Shown piece after piece: positions 54,977 to 64,000 of a stretch of 64,000 nt of DNA. The stretch spans positions 94,457 through 158,456 of the forward strand of contig NZ_LIVM01000004.1 of assembly GCF_001418685.1 (NCBI RefSeq). The letters are read 5' to 3'. This stretch comes from Apibacter mensalis. Lineage in GTDB: Bacteria; Bacteroidota; Bacteroidia; Flavobacteriales; Weeksellaceae. Below the pieces are notes generated by a model. It made no database searches, was not told the DNA's origin, and saw only the letters and a program-made list of their open reading frames with translations. The position numbers were made by a program, and so were the translations under genes. Each line of letters starts with the position of its first letter. Within the stretch, counting starts at the first letter, position 1.

Positions 54977-55762
54977 TTAAAGATTTTGTATTTTATTCAG
55001 ATCGAAATCTATTCCTACAGGCGCATGATCAGAATGTACAGCCTGGGTAAGAATATAGGCTCTTTGGAGATGTTTCAGCAAAGGCGTAGTAACCAAAGAA
55101 TAATCAATACGCCATCCTTTGTTGTTGCTTCGGGCGGTTTTTACACGATAGGTCCACCACGAATACTGATTGGGTTCATGATTAAAAACTCGAAGAGTAT
55201 CTACCAAATTACATTGATCAAAGAAACGATCCATCCATTCCCTTTCCTCCGGAAGAAATCCGGAAACCTTAGCATTACGTATCGGATCATTGATATCTAT
55301 GGCTTTATGGCAAATGTTTATATCCCCGTTTATAATAAGGTTAGGGAATTTTTTTTCAAGTTTTTTTATATACTCCAGTAAATATTCACAAAATTCCATT
55401 TTAAATCCTAAGCGTGACGTATTAGTTGCAGAAGGAAGATAAACGCTTAAGACTGAAAAATTTTCAAAATTTGCTTGAATTACTCTTCCTTCTTGATCGT
55501 ATTTTTGATTATCACATCCATATTTTACGGATAGTGGTTGGTTTTTAGATAAAATGGCTACGCCGCTATATCCTTTTTTTTCAGCCGGATACCAATAAGA
55601 ATGATAACCTAAATTTTCGAATAAGGAAATATCAAATTGATCGGTCTGAGCTTTTATTTCTTGTAAACAAAGCAGGTCAGGATCTGCTGATTTTAACCAG
55701 TTAATAAAGCCTTTATTTAATGCTGCCCTTATGCCGTTAACATTGTAACTCAATAATTTCAT
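54977..55762 (-). CDS. xth: Exodeoxyribonuclease III
   Basis: A 261-residue DNA repair enzyme, an AP endonuclease and 3' exonuclease. Motifs: YNVNGIRAALNKGF (5-18), LCLQEIKA with the metal-binding Glu near 36, NGDINICH, and the C-terminal SDHAPVGIDF catalytic His-Asp. Normal length. It is the first gene of the dtd-ompA-xth group, reading from right to left. Confidence 0.94.
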   Translation of the reverse strand: MKLLSYNVNGIRAALNKGFINWLKSADPDLLCLQEIKAQTDQFDISLFENLGYHSYWYPAEKKGYSGVAILSKNQPLSVKYGCDNQKYDQEGRVIQANFENFSVLSVYLPSATNTSRLGFKMEFCEYLLEYIKKLEKKFPNLIINGDINICHKAIDINDPIRNAKVSGFLPEEREWMDRFFDQCNLVDTLRVFNHEPNQYSWWTYRVKTARSNNKGWRIDYSLVTTPLLKHLQRAYILTQAVHSDHAPVGIDFDLNKIQNL

Positions 55763-56069
55763 TATGCAAAAATACTGTTTTTTTACATTGTTATTTTTGT
55801 TAAGAAAAAATCATATGTTAAATATAAATTAAAAATTAACAATAATAAAAATCACATCAAACAGCCACTGTAAGCCAAAATAAAATATTTCAACATATTC
55901 TAAGATCAAAATAAGGATACAATAATTGTAAGTACGAAAATCTATGAATTTATCTTATTTTAATAAAATTTAGAATCAGTATAAATTATAAAAATAAGTA
56001 AAATGCATAAAATGTTTTTATTTTCATTTATTATAGTATAAGTTTGTTAAAATAAATAGTAAATCTGTT
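55763..56069. other. Intergenic leader, copy 1
   Basis: 307 bp without a gene. From about 55848 to the start codon it is nearly identical to the leaders at 58531-58753 and 61331-61544 (for example AAAATCACATCAAACAG near its left end). The repeated leaders probably carry the promoter and 5' UTR of each barrel gene. Confidence 0.7.
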
Positions 56070-58451
56070 GTGAAAATCAAACTTTTATCTATATTGTTGT
56101 TTTTTTGTTTAATATCCTTTTCCCAAGACCTAAGAATTCAAGGCAAAGTAACCTTTGAAAAATCAAATTCTGATAAATTAGCAGAGGTAATAGTATCTAA
56201 GCAAGATTCTCTTTTGAACAGTACCGTTTTAGAAGAAGATGGTTTTTTTGTCTTCAGCCATTTATCGCCGGGGAATTATACGATAGAAGTAAAGCAATGG
56301 GGGAAAATAATATATGCAAAAAATTGGGACGTAAAAGAAGATATAGACCTGGGTGAGATAAAAGTATCGTTGGAAAAAGAAATACAGCAAATAACCGTCA
56401 CGGGGAAAAGAAAGCTTATAGAGCGCAAAGTAGACCGGATGGTTTTTAATGTGGAAAATTCAATTGTCTCCTCATCAGGTACGGTTTTAAATGTATTAAA
56501 GAAGACTCCTAAAGTAAAAATTGAAGATCCTAATATCAAAATTATAGGTAAAAGTTTAACTAAAATAATGATTGATAACAGGTTAATCGAACTGTCAGGC
56601 GAATCATTAATAAATTATCTTCAAAGTATATCTTCGGATCAGATAAAAAGTGTAGAAATTATTACGAATCCTCCCTCTAAATATGATTCGGAGGGTAATA
56701 GTGGATTGATTAATATTCTTCTAAAAAAAGCTAAAAAAAATTCATGGAATTTGTCTTTTCAAAGTAATTTAACACAATCGCATCATACTTTTTACAATCA
56801 GGGTGCCGATTTTAATTTTAATAAAAATAAACTATCGTTATCGCTTAATTTATTTAATAATTTTATGTTTTATGATTTCACCAATCATATTCATTACTAT
56901 TATCCTGATGGCTTGTGGAAAAATAACTATAAAGGCACAGATAAAAGCAGAAAACCTTCATTTCGAGCAAATTTGGATTATAATTTAAATAAACAAATTA
57001 CGTTGGGGGGAAACTATTCGTATTCACAAACTAATAACATAGGAAATCGAATGTCATTGGCAGAATTGGAAGGGAATAAAGCGTATAACACCATTTTTAC
57101 GCCTACTTTTAAAAAAGATCATTCACAAATTCATACGGCTAATTTTCATATCTTATATAAAATGGATAGTTTAGGAAGGCAATTAACCCTAGATATGAAT
57201 TATCTTAATTATAATACGAGACCTCACAGTAGATTTTATTCAAGATATAGTTTAGACAATCAGTTTGTTAATCAAACAGATGCGATAAAAAATAATTTAG
57301 ATCAAAAATTAAAAAATTATTCCACTTCACTAGATATGGAGCATCCTTTTTCGAAAATCAAATTTAATTACGGAGGGAAAATTTCTTTTAATCGGGTCGA
57401 TAACCAGATCTCTTATTATACAATTGATATAAAAAATAACTCAGTACCGGATTCGACTAATAGCAATCATTTCAAATATCAAGAAAACACAGAAAGTATA
57501 TATATGACGATATCTAAGGATATTACCAATAAGTGGAAAGCTCAGCTAGGGATACGAACAGAATTCACTCAGGTAAAAGGCAACTCTAAAACCTTACAGC
57601 AAATAAACAAAAATAATTATGGGAAATTATTCCCTACTGCCTATCTTTCCTATACTAATAATGAAGAAAGTGTGATATCCTTAAATTATGGAAGGCGTAT
57701 TCATCGACCGAAGTTTACGGTTTTAAATCCATTTAAACAGTATTTAACACCCTATTCTTATATAACCGGAAATCCCGATTTAAAGCCATACTATACACAT
57801 AATTTAGAATTAAATTATGATTATAAAGACCTAACCTTATCTTTATCTTATTCAAGGACAAAAAATGAATACACGGATGTTACCTTGTTGAATAATATGG
57901 ATAAAACACAAGTATCCACTCAATTAAATGCTGTAAATTCAATAATTTCGAGTCTGGATATATCTTATATATTTTCCGGAATTCATGGGTGGGAAAGTAT
58001 TAATGAAATGAATATACAATATTCTGAATATAAGTCGGATAATTTACAAATAGGGAAAATACGCAATATCGGTTGGTTATTCTACTTTTCAACTGATAAC
58101 TCCTTTTATTTAGATAAGAATAAAAATTTTATATTTAATATAAATTGGAATTATAACTCGAAAGGGATAGACGAACTAAGTAGAATAAATTCCTATCAAA
58201 GTTTAGATTTATCTTTTAGAATGTTTTTCGTAAATAAAAAATTGCAAATTACTTTAACAGGAGAAGATATTTTCCAAACCAATAAACCAAAATACACGGA
58301 TTTTACTAACAGTATAAAACAAACCTATAGTTGGTATGGTGATACTAATCATTTTTTTCAAATATCTATAGTATATAAACTAGGAAATAGTAAACTAAAT
58401 ATGAAAAAAATAAAATCTGGTAATGAGGAAGAAAAAGAACGGATCCATTAA
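56070..58451 (+). CDS. CarboxypepD_reg-like outer-membrane barrel protein, array copy 1
   Basis: A 793-residue TonB-receptor-like protein. GTG start, signal peptide (about 1-19, ISFS-Q), a regulatory domain (about 20-110, IQGKVTFEKSNSDKLAEVI), a plug-like region (about 110-220, KRKLIERKVDRMVFNVENS), and a barrel from about 240 with a C-terminal GNEEEKERIH tail. It belongs to the OMP_b-brl_3 type and lacks a TonB box that I can identify. The GTG start is matched in copy 3. The first 110 codons are almost identical to those of copies 2 and 3, but the barrels differ strongly. Confidence 0.83.
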   Translation: MKIKLLSILLFFCLISFSQDLRIQGKVTFEKSNSDKLAEVIVSKQDSLLNSTVLEEDGFFVFSHLSPGNYTIEVKQWGKIIYAKNWDVKEDIDLGEIKVSLEKEIQQITVTGKRKLIERKVDRMVFNVENSIVSSSGTVLNVLKKTPKVKIEDPNIKIIGKSLTKIMIDNRLIELSGESLINYLQSISSDQIKSVEIITNPPSKYDSEGNSGLINILLKKAKKNSWNLSFQSNLTQSHHTFYNQGADFNFNKNKLSLSLNLFNNFMFYDFTNHIHYYYPDGLWKNNYKGTDKSRKPSFRANLDYNLNKQITLGGNYSYSQTNNIGNRMSLAELEGNKAYNTIFTPTFKKDHSQIHTANFHILYKMDSLGRQLTLDMNYLNYNTRPHSRFYSRYSLDNQFVNQTDAIKNNLDQKLKNYSTSLDMEHPFSKIKFNYGGKISFNRVDNQISYYTIDIKNNSVPDSTNSNHFKYQENTESIYMTISKDITNKWKAQLGIRTEFTQVKGNSKTLQQINKNNYGKLFPTAYLSYTNNEESVISLNYGRRIHRPKFTVLNPFKQYLTPYSYITGNPDLKPYYTHNLELNYDYKDLTLSLSYSRTKNEYTDVTLLNNMDKTQVSTQLNAVNSIISSLDISYIFSGIHGWESINEMNIQYSEYKSDNLQIGKIRNIGWLFYFSTDNSFYLDKNKNFIFNINWNYNSKGIDELSRINSYQSLDLSFRMFFVNKKLQITLTGEDIFQTNKPKYTDFTNSIKQTYSWYGDTNHFFQISIVYKLGNSKLNMKKIKSGNEEEKERIH

Positions 58452-58522
58452 ATTATTACTAAAGGGATGGTAATTATATGCATTTTTATAGGTATTCCAT
58501 AAAAAATAAAATCCACCCATCC
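58428..58522. repeat. 95-bp 3' flank repeat (first instance)
   Basis: The last codons of copy 1 (from GAAGAAAAAGAAC) and its downstream flank are identical to 63906-64000 after copy 3, but not to the sequence after copy 2. It marks the unit boundary and suggests the array was made by duplication of copy 1 or 3. Confidence 0.85.
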
Positions 58523-58530
58523 AATATGAT

Positions 58531-58753
58531 AAAAATCACATCAAACAGTCATTGTAAGCTAAAATAAAATATTTCAACATATTCCAAGATCAAAACAAAG
58601 ATACAATAATTGTAAGCACGAAAATCTGTGAATTTATCTTATTTTAATAAAATTTAGAATCAGTATAAATTATAAAAATAAGTAAAATGCATAGAATGTT
58701 TTTATTTTTATTTATTGTAGTATAAGTTTGTTAAAATAAATAGTAAATCTGTT
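58531..58753. repeat. Intergenic leader, copy 2
   Basis: Nearly identical to the leader before copy 1 (55848-56069). Differences are single bases. In copy 2 the start codon is ATG (58754), against GTG in copies 1 and 3. Confidence 0.8.
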
Positions 58754-61263
58754 ATGAAAATCAAACTTTTATCTGTACTTATATTTTTTTGTCTCATATC
58801 CTTTTCCCAAGACCTAAGAATTCAAGGCAAAGTAAACTTTGAAAAATCAGAGTTTGATAAATTAGCAGAAGTAATAGCCAAAACAAACTTTTATCTGTAC
58901 TTATATTTTTTTGTCTCATATCCTTTTCCCAAGACCTAAGAATTCAAGGCAAAGTAACCTTTGAAAAAACAGATTCTGATAAATTAGCAGAGGTAATAAT
59001 ATCTAAGCAAGATTCTATCTTGAACAGTACCGTTTTAGAAGAAGACGGTTTTTTTGCTTTCAGTCATTTATCACCGGGAAATTATACGATAGAAGTAAAG
59101 CAATGGGGAAAAATAGTATATGCAAAAAATTGGGACGTAAAAAAAGATATAGACCTGGGTGAGATAAAAGTAGCAGTAGAAAAAGAAATACAGCAAGTAA
59201 CCGTAACAGGGAATAAAAAATTAATAGAGCGCAAAGTAGACCGGATGGTCTTTAATGTGGAAAATTCAGCAGCAACAACCGGAGGAGATGCATTGGATGT
59301 ATTAAAAATAATGCCCCGCGTTTTGGTGCAAAACGACCAACTGTCCATAATAGGAAAAAGTAGTTTAAAAGTCATGGTAAACGACAGGCTCATACCTCTA
59401 TCAGGAGATGATTTGGTTAATTATTTAAAATCCATTTCATCCGATAACATAAAGAACATAGAAGTAATCACCGCGCCACCGGCAAAATACGATGCAGAAG
59501 GGAATTCCGGGTTAATAAACATAGTATTAAAAACAAGTAAAAAGAATAACTGGAACAGTTATCTGGGAGGAACCTATAAGCAATCCAAATATGAATTTTA
59601 TAATGAAAATTTAGGCTTTACCATGAATTATAAAAAAATAACCATTAATTCGGATATCAATTTTTATAATGGAATAAGTTACGCTCAGAGAGATAAATCA
59701 TTTATTATATTTTCAGATGAAAATATACATTCGAAATTTTATGCTAAATCAAGATTGAAAAATCGTTTCAATGGAAATTTGGGTATGGATTATCAATGGA
59801 CAAAACAATTTTCTTTAGGATTTCAATCTATATATAACACATACGATGTACAGTACAGAGTTCATCTTAATGAATATTTTAATAAGCCAACTTCTTCTAT
59901 ACTAACAAAAACTTATACAGCTGGTCCCAGTAGTACAAATAATACCTATGTAAATGTTCATTCCCAATATAAATTGGATACATTAGGAAGTAATATTAAA
60001 CTTAATCTGGATTATTTTAAAAATGATCGTAAAGAAAATTTTATTTTATATTCTAAAGATTATGAGGACTTTGAAATATATGTTCCAACCCAAGACTTTA
60101 GTTCTCGAGATGTTAATAATTTTAAAATTTACAATTATTCGGGAAGTTTAGATGGAGAACAGCATTTTAAACAAATAAGGTTGGAGTATGGGGTAAAAGC
60201 ATCACACACAAAAACCACCAATAATGCGGGTTATTATACCCTTGTTTCTAATGATCCGTCTAATCAAGACGATACGAACGATTCTTTCGCATATAAAGAA
60301 AATTTGCAAGCTGTGTATGCGTCCGGAAAAGGAAAAATAACAGAAAAGTGGGAAATCCAAGCGGGTTTGCGGTTAGAAACCTTTCAAAGAAGAATAATTT
60401 CTTTACTGACCCAAGAAAAACATACCTATCATTCTGCGAAATTATTTCCCGGTATTTATTTAACCTATAATTCAGATGAAAATCACACCTTGAATCTTAC
60501 TTATACCAGACGAATAAATAGACCTTCCTATAATACTCTAAATCCATTTAAGAATCGTATAAGTAAAGGTAATATTATATCAGGTAATCCTTACTTAAAC
60601 CCCTCTTATACCGATAATTTGGAATTGAATTATTCGTGGAAAAATAATTGGAATACGGGGATATATTTTTACCGAGCAAAAGACGCTATTGATTATGCTT
60701 ATTATTTAAATGAAAAGGAAGAGTATATATTCAGAAAAGCGGAAAATTGTGTTACGGAAAATTCAGTAGGTTTAAGTCAAAATTATACATTTAAAACCAT
60801 AAAGTGGCTGGAAAGTTATTTAAGTTTGGATGTATATTACAAAGAAAATAAATCTAAGGTAGAAGGATTCAAATCCAATAATATTTTCAGCGCAAATTTT
60901 GATATAAATAACAATTTGTTTCTAAACAAGGGGAAAACAATTAACTTAACCATACTTTATCAATATGCGTTGCCTCAATATATGGGAACAAAAAAAATAT
61001 CATCGTATTCTAACTTTGGAGTAGGGATAAAAACTATGTTTTTGGATAAAAGGTTGATACTTGCTTTAAATGCCAATGATATTTTTAAAACTTTTGAGGC
61101 AAAAATAAAGAATGATTTTAAAATAAATAAGTCCCAAGATACATTATATCAGTATGCTCAATATATAAGGTTTACTATAAAATATAATTTAGGAAATAGT
61201 ACACTTAAATCTAAGACTCTTAAATCTGGTAATGAGGAAGAAAAAAATAGAGCTATAAAATAA
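58754..61263 (+). pseudogene. OM barrel array copy 2, broken at its 5' end
   Basis: ATG 58754 begins a good signal peptide, but after 61 codons the frame hits a stop at 58939. A 122-bp tandem duplication of codons 2-42 (unit 1 from 58757, unit 2 from 58879) shifts the frame, because 122 is not a multiple of three. From unit 2 on, the correct frame is open to 61263 with no ATG before residue 60 of the family. It lacks any start that would keep the signal peptide. The barrel (from about 59500) is intact and divergent from copies 1 and 3. Loss of one repeat unit would restore the gene. Confidence 0.8.
58757..59000. repeat. Tandem 122-bp duplication inside copy 2
   Basis: AAACTTTTATCTGTACTTA starts at 58763 and again at 58885, a distance of 122 bp. 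Unit 2 differs by a few bases (for example CCTTTGAAAAAACAG for AACTTTGAAAAATCAG) and lacks one T where unit 1 has AAAATCAAAC. Confidence 0.85.
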
Positions 61264-61330
61264 TATTTTAAGAGTGTTTTTATATTGATTTGCTCTTTAA
61301 TGTTATTTCATACAAAAATAACATTCATTT

Positions 61331-61544
61331 ATCAAACAGTCATTGTAAGTCAAAATAAAATATTTCAACATATTCCAAGATCAAAATAAGAATATAATAA
61401 TTGTAAGCACGAAAATCTGTGAATTTATCTTATTTTAATAAAATTTAGAATCAGTATAAGTTGTAAAAATAAGTAAAATGCATAAAATGTTTTTATTTTC
61501 ATTTATTATAGTATAAGTTTATTAAAATAAATAGTAAATCTGTT
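61331..61544. repeat. Intergenic leader, copy 3
   Basis: Nearly identical to the two other leaders, but its left end begins at ATCAAACAGTCATTG. The 67 bp between copy 2 and this leader (61264-61330) are unique. Confidence 0.8.
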
Positions 61545-63929
61545 GTGAAAATCAAACTTTTATCTATATTGTTGTTTTTTTGTTTAATATCCTTTTCCCA
61601 AGACCTAAGAATTCAAGGCAAAGTAACCTTTGAAAAATCAAATTCTGATAAATTAGCAGAGGTAATAGTATCTAAGCAAGATTCTCTTTTGAACAGTACC
61701 GTTTTAGAAGAAGACGGTTTTTTTGTCTTCAGTCATTTATCACCGGGAAATTATACGATAGAAGTAAAGCAATGGGGAAAAATAGTATATGCAAAAAATT
61801 GGGACGTAAAAAAAGATATAGACCTGGGTGAGATAAAAGTAGCAGTAGAAAAAGAAATACAGCAAATAACCGTAACGGGGAAAAGAAAGCTTATAGAGCG
61901 CAAAGTAGACCGGATGGTTTTTAATGTGGAAAATTCAGTATTTTCATCAGGGGAAACAGCTTTAGATATATTAAAGAAAACTCCTCAAATTAGAGTGAAA
62001 GAAGAAAGTTTGGTTTTGATTGGAAAAAGTAGTATGAAAGTTATGGTAAATAATCGAATGATTTCTCTCTCAGGAAAGGAATTAATTACTTATTTAGAAT
62101 CGGTTTCTTCTGATGATATTAAAAATGTAGAAATTATTAGTAATCCACCTGCAAAATATGAGGCAGAAGGAAACTCAGGATTAATAAATATTAATTTGAA
62201 ACAGGCTTTTAAAAATACATGGAGTTTGTCTATTCGACAACAATTAAAGCAAGCTTCATATTCTTCTTATGGTAATGGTTTATCTTTTAATATTAATAGA
62301 AATAAAATTATTTTTAGTTCAAGTGTAAATTATGATAAAAGAAAAGTAAAAAATATTAATCATATCAATTACTTTTATCCGGATGAAAATTGGAATATAT
62401 TAGATAAAAACCTTAAAGATGGAAATTCTTATTCAGGAAGAGTGAGTATAGATTATCTTATAAGTAAAAATAATACGGTAGGGTTTATCTATGATTATGA
62501 TTATGTGCAATCTACTCCAAAAGAACAAGAAAAATCATTTACAAAAATATCTAACAGATCAGACTATAACCATATTTATTCTCTTTCAACCATTACCGAT
62601 AAATATAATTATCACTCTGCAAATTTACATGATATATATAAAATAGACTCAACCAAGGGGAAACAAATAACTTTTGATTTAGATTATTTTTATAACAAAA
62701 GTCCTAAGGAAAATTATTCGCAAACCAACTATAGTTTAGATGGGAATTTACGGAACTATTATGGGTTTGAAAATATAGGGGAACAGGAGGTTAATAATTT
62801 TTCACTAACTATAGATATGCAACACCCATTGTCTTGGATGGAGATGAATTATGGAGCAAAAATATCTTTTAATAAAACAAAAAATAATATTTTTTATTAT
62901 GATGTAACCACAGGAAATCCTGTATTAAATCTGGAAAATACAGATAAATTTGATTATAAAGAAAATGATCAATCATTTTACTTTACAGTAAATAAAAAAA
63001 TAAAAGAAAAATGGGAATTTAAATTAGGGGTGCGTACGGAATTTACCCGGACAGAAGGAAAATCATTTACTTTATATCAGACAGACAGAAAAAAATATGT
63101 TAAGTTATTCCCTACGGCTTATCTTTTATATACGCTAAAAGATGATGCAACTATTTCCGTAAATTATGGAAGACGTATACAAAGACCTCGTTTTTATTCG
63201 TTAAATCCATTTAGATTTTATTTGAATCCTTACTCTTATTTAACAGGAAATCCTGATCTAAAACCTACTTATAGTCATAATATAGAAATGTCTTATGTAT
63301 GTAATGAGTTTGCTCATACACTTTACTATTCGAAAACGGAAGGAGATTATGAGCAGGTCACAATTTTGAATAATGACAATAGAATACAAATAAACAAGCC
63401 CTTAAATGCTTTAAATTCGGAAATATTAGGCTATAAAACCTCCTATTCATTTTTCGTATACAAATGGTGGGAAAGTGTAAATGAATGTACTATTTCCTAT
63501 GCAGAATATAAATCACCGCTCAGTTTTATATCTAATAGAAGAAACATAGGTTGGACATTATATTTTTCTACTGATAATACCTTTTATCTTAATAAAAATA
63601 AAACAATAGCATTCGCTGTTGATTGGTGGTATAATTCCAAGGGGCCGGACCAGATGGATAAAGGAACCTCCTACAATAGTTTAGATTTTGCTTTAAAATT
63701 ATTTTTCATAAATAAAAATTTGCAAATATCACTTCGAGGATGTGATGTTACAGGTAGTAATCGTGCCAAATGGACATCATTTACCCATAATATAAAACAG
63801 ACCTATAAAAATTATGGAGATGGGAGTCAGTATTTTTTATTGTCTATGGTTTATAAATTAGGAAATAAAAAGCTTAAAGAATTAAAAAGACAAACAGGAA
63901 ATCAAGAAGAAAAAGAACGGATCCATTAA
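61545..63929 (+). CDS. CarboxypepD_reg-like outer-membrane barrel protein, array copy 3
   Basis: A 794-residue protein with the same domain order as copy 1: signal peptide (1-19), regulatory domain, plug-like region and barrel, ending GNQEEKERIH. GTG start as in copy 1. The 5' end equals copy 1, but codons around 57-100 (CATTTATCACCGGGAAATT, AAAGTAGCAGTAG) equal copy 2, and after ATACAGCAAATAACCG the sequence again follows copy 1. This mosaic shows gene conversion. The barrel shares motifs with copy 1 (YLTGNPDLKP, NYGRRI) but is diverged. Confidence 0.83.
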   Translation: MKIKLLSILLFFCLISFSQDLRIQGKVTFEKSNSDKLAEVIVSKQDSLLNSTVLEEDGFFVFSHLSPGNYTIEVKQWGKIVYAKNWDVKKDIDLGEIKVAVEKEIQQITVTGKRKLIERKVDRMVFNVENSVFSSGETALDILKKTPQIRVKEESLVLIGKSSMKVMVNNRMISLSGKELITYLESVSSDDIKNVEIISNPPAKYEAEGNSGLININLKQAFKNTWSLSIRQQLKQASYSSYGNGLSFNINRNKIIFSSSVNYDKRKVKNINHINYFYPDENWNILDKNLKDGNSYSGRVSIDYLISKNNTVGFIYDYDYVQSTPKEQEKSFTKISNRSDYNHIYSLSTITDKYNYHSANLHDIYKIDSTKGKQITFDLDYFYNKSPKENYSQTNYSLDGNLRNYYGFENIGEQEVNNFSLTIDMQHPLSWMEMNYGAKISFNKTKNNIFYYDVTTGNPVLNLENTDKFDYKENDQSFYFTVNKKIKEKWEFKLGVRTEFTRTEGKSFTLYQTDRKKYVKLFPTAYLLYTLKDDATISVNYGRRIQRPRFYSLNPFRFYLNPYSYLTGNPDLKPTYSHNIEMSYVCNEFAHTLYYSKTEGDYEQVTILNNDNRIQINKPLNALNSEILGYKTSYSFFVYKWWESVNECTISYAEYKSPLSFISNRRNIGWTLYFSTDNTFYLNKNKTIAFAVDWWYNSKGPDQMDKGTSYNSLDFALKLFFINKNLQISLRGCDVTGSNRAKWTSFTHNIKQTYKNYGDGSQYFLLSMVYKLGNKKLKELKRQTGNQEEKERIH

Positions 63930-64000
63930 ATTATTACTAAAGGGATGGTAATTATATGCATTTTTATAGGTATTCCATAAAAAATAAAATCCACCCATCC
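63906..64000. repeat. 95-bp 3' flank repeat (second instance)
   Basis: Exact copy of 58428-58522. Because the first instance is followed by a leader and another barrel gene, a fourth array member may lie past the window edge. Confidence 0.85.

Noticed and set aside
58870..58900. Programmed ribosomal frameshift joining the two parts of array copy 2
   Set aside because: There is no X-XXY-YYZ slippery heptamer in the needed frame, and the break is fully explained by the 122-bp duplication.
1..64000. CRISPR array, rRNA operon or complete insertion sequence
   Set aside because: No regularly spaced repeats of 24-40 bp, no rRNA sequence, and no transposase frame with terminal repeats were seen.

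Overview
The window is chromosomal DNA from a low-GC member of the Bacteroidetes, most likely a flavobacterium. The evidence is the TAnnTTTG-type -7 promoter elements without Shine-Dalgarno sequences, PorT-like and OMP_b-brl-type outer-membrane barrels, subtype-iii T6SS proteins (TssD-like Hcp, VgrG, DUF4280 PAAR-like), menaquinone genes, and a capnine-type PLP enzyme pair. The gene set fits an anaerobic or microaerobic host-associated organism, and an Apibacter-like gut symbiont is a guess only.

Region 1 (1-12.8 kb): a partial DEAD-box helicase, then a Crp/Fnr regulator divergent from an aspartate/asparagine fermentation cluster (dcuB, aspA, terminator, aspT, aspD, ansB, porin). Periplasmic asparaginase would make aspartate. 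DcuB and aspartase turn it into fumarate for menaquinone-linked fumarate respiration. AspT and AspD would run the aspartate:alanine proton-motive cycle. menE and menC follow on the other strand. Region 2 (12.8-28.3 kb): a decayed endonuclease I gene, lutABC lactate oxidation, tilS, a YihY-family membrane protein, a lipoprotein and barrel pair, a UPF0173 hydrolase, an M3 peptidase, and a set of minus-strand genes (radC, a deacetylase-like protein, an acyltransferase-like protein).

Region 3 (28.5-40.06 kb) is the main accessory feature: an integrated element in the 3' half of a tRNA-Asn gene, bounded by an exact 54-bp direct repeat. It carries hcp, vgrG and a PAAR-like gene, an AHH-type nuclease effector, two probable Imm11 immunity genes, unknown genes, a NUMOD4/HNH endonuclease, and two unrelated dead tyrosine integrases. 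Paired 8-bp repeats with 11-bp spacing lie just inside both ends. Two further hcp genes sit just outside the right end, so the element landed next to resident T6SS genes.

Region 4 (41.5-55.8 kb) is housekeeping and envelope: recX, trxA, a 1133-residue surface protein, dsbD, a sirtuin, a GlmU-like protein, a probable sulfonolipid pair, dtd, an OmpA lipoprotein and xth. Region 5 (55.8-64 kb) is a tandem array of three related outer-membrane barrel genes with repeated leaders, nearly identical N-termini of mosaic ancestry and divergent barrels. The middle copy is broken by a 122-bp tandem duplication. The array probably continues past the window.
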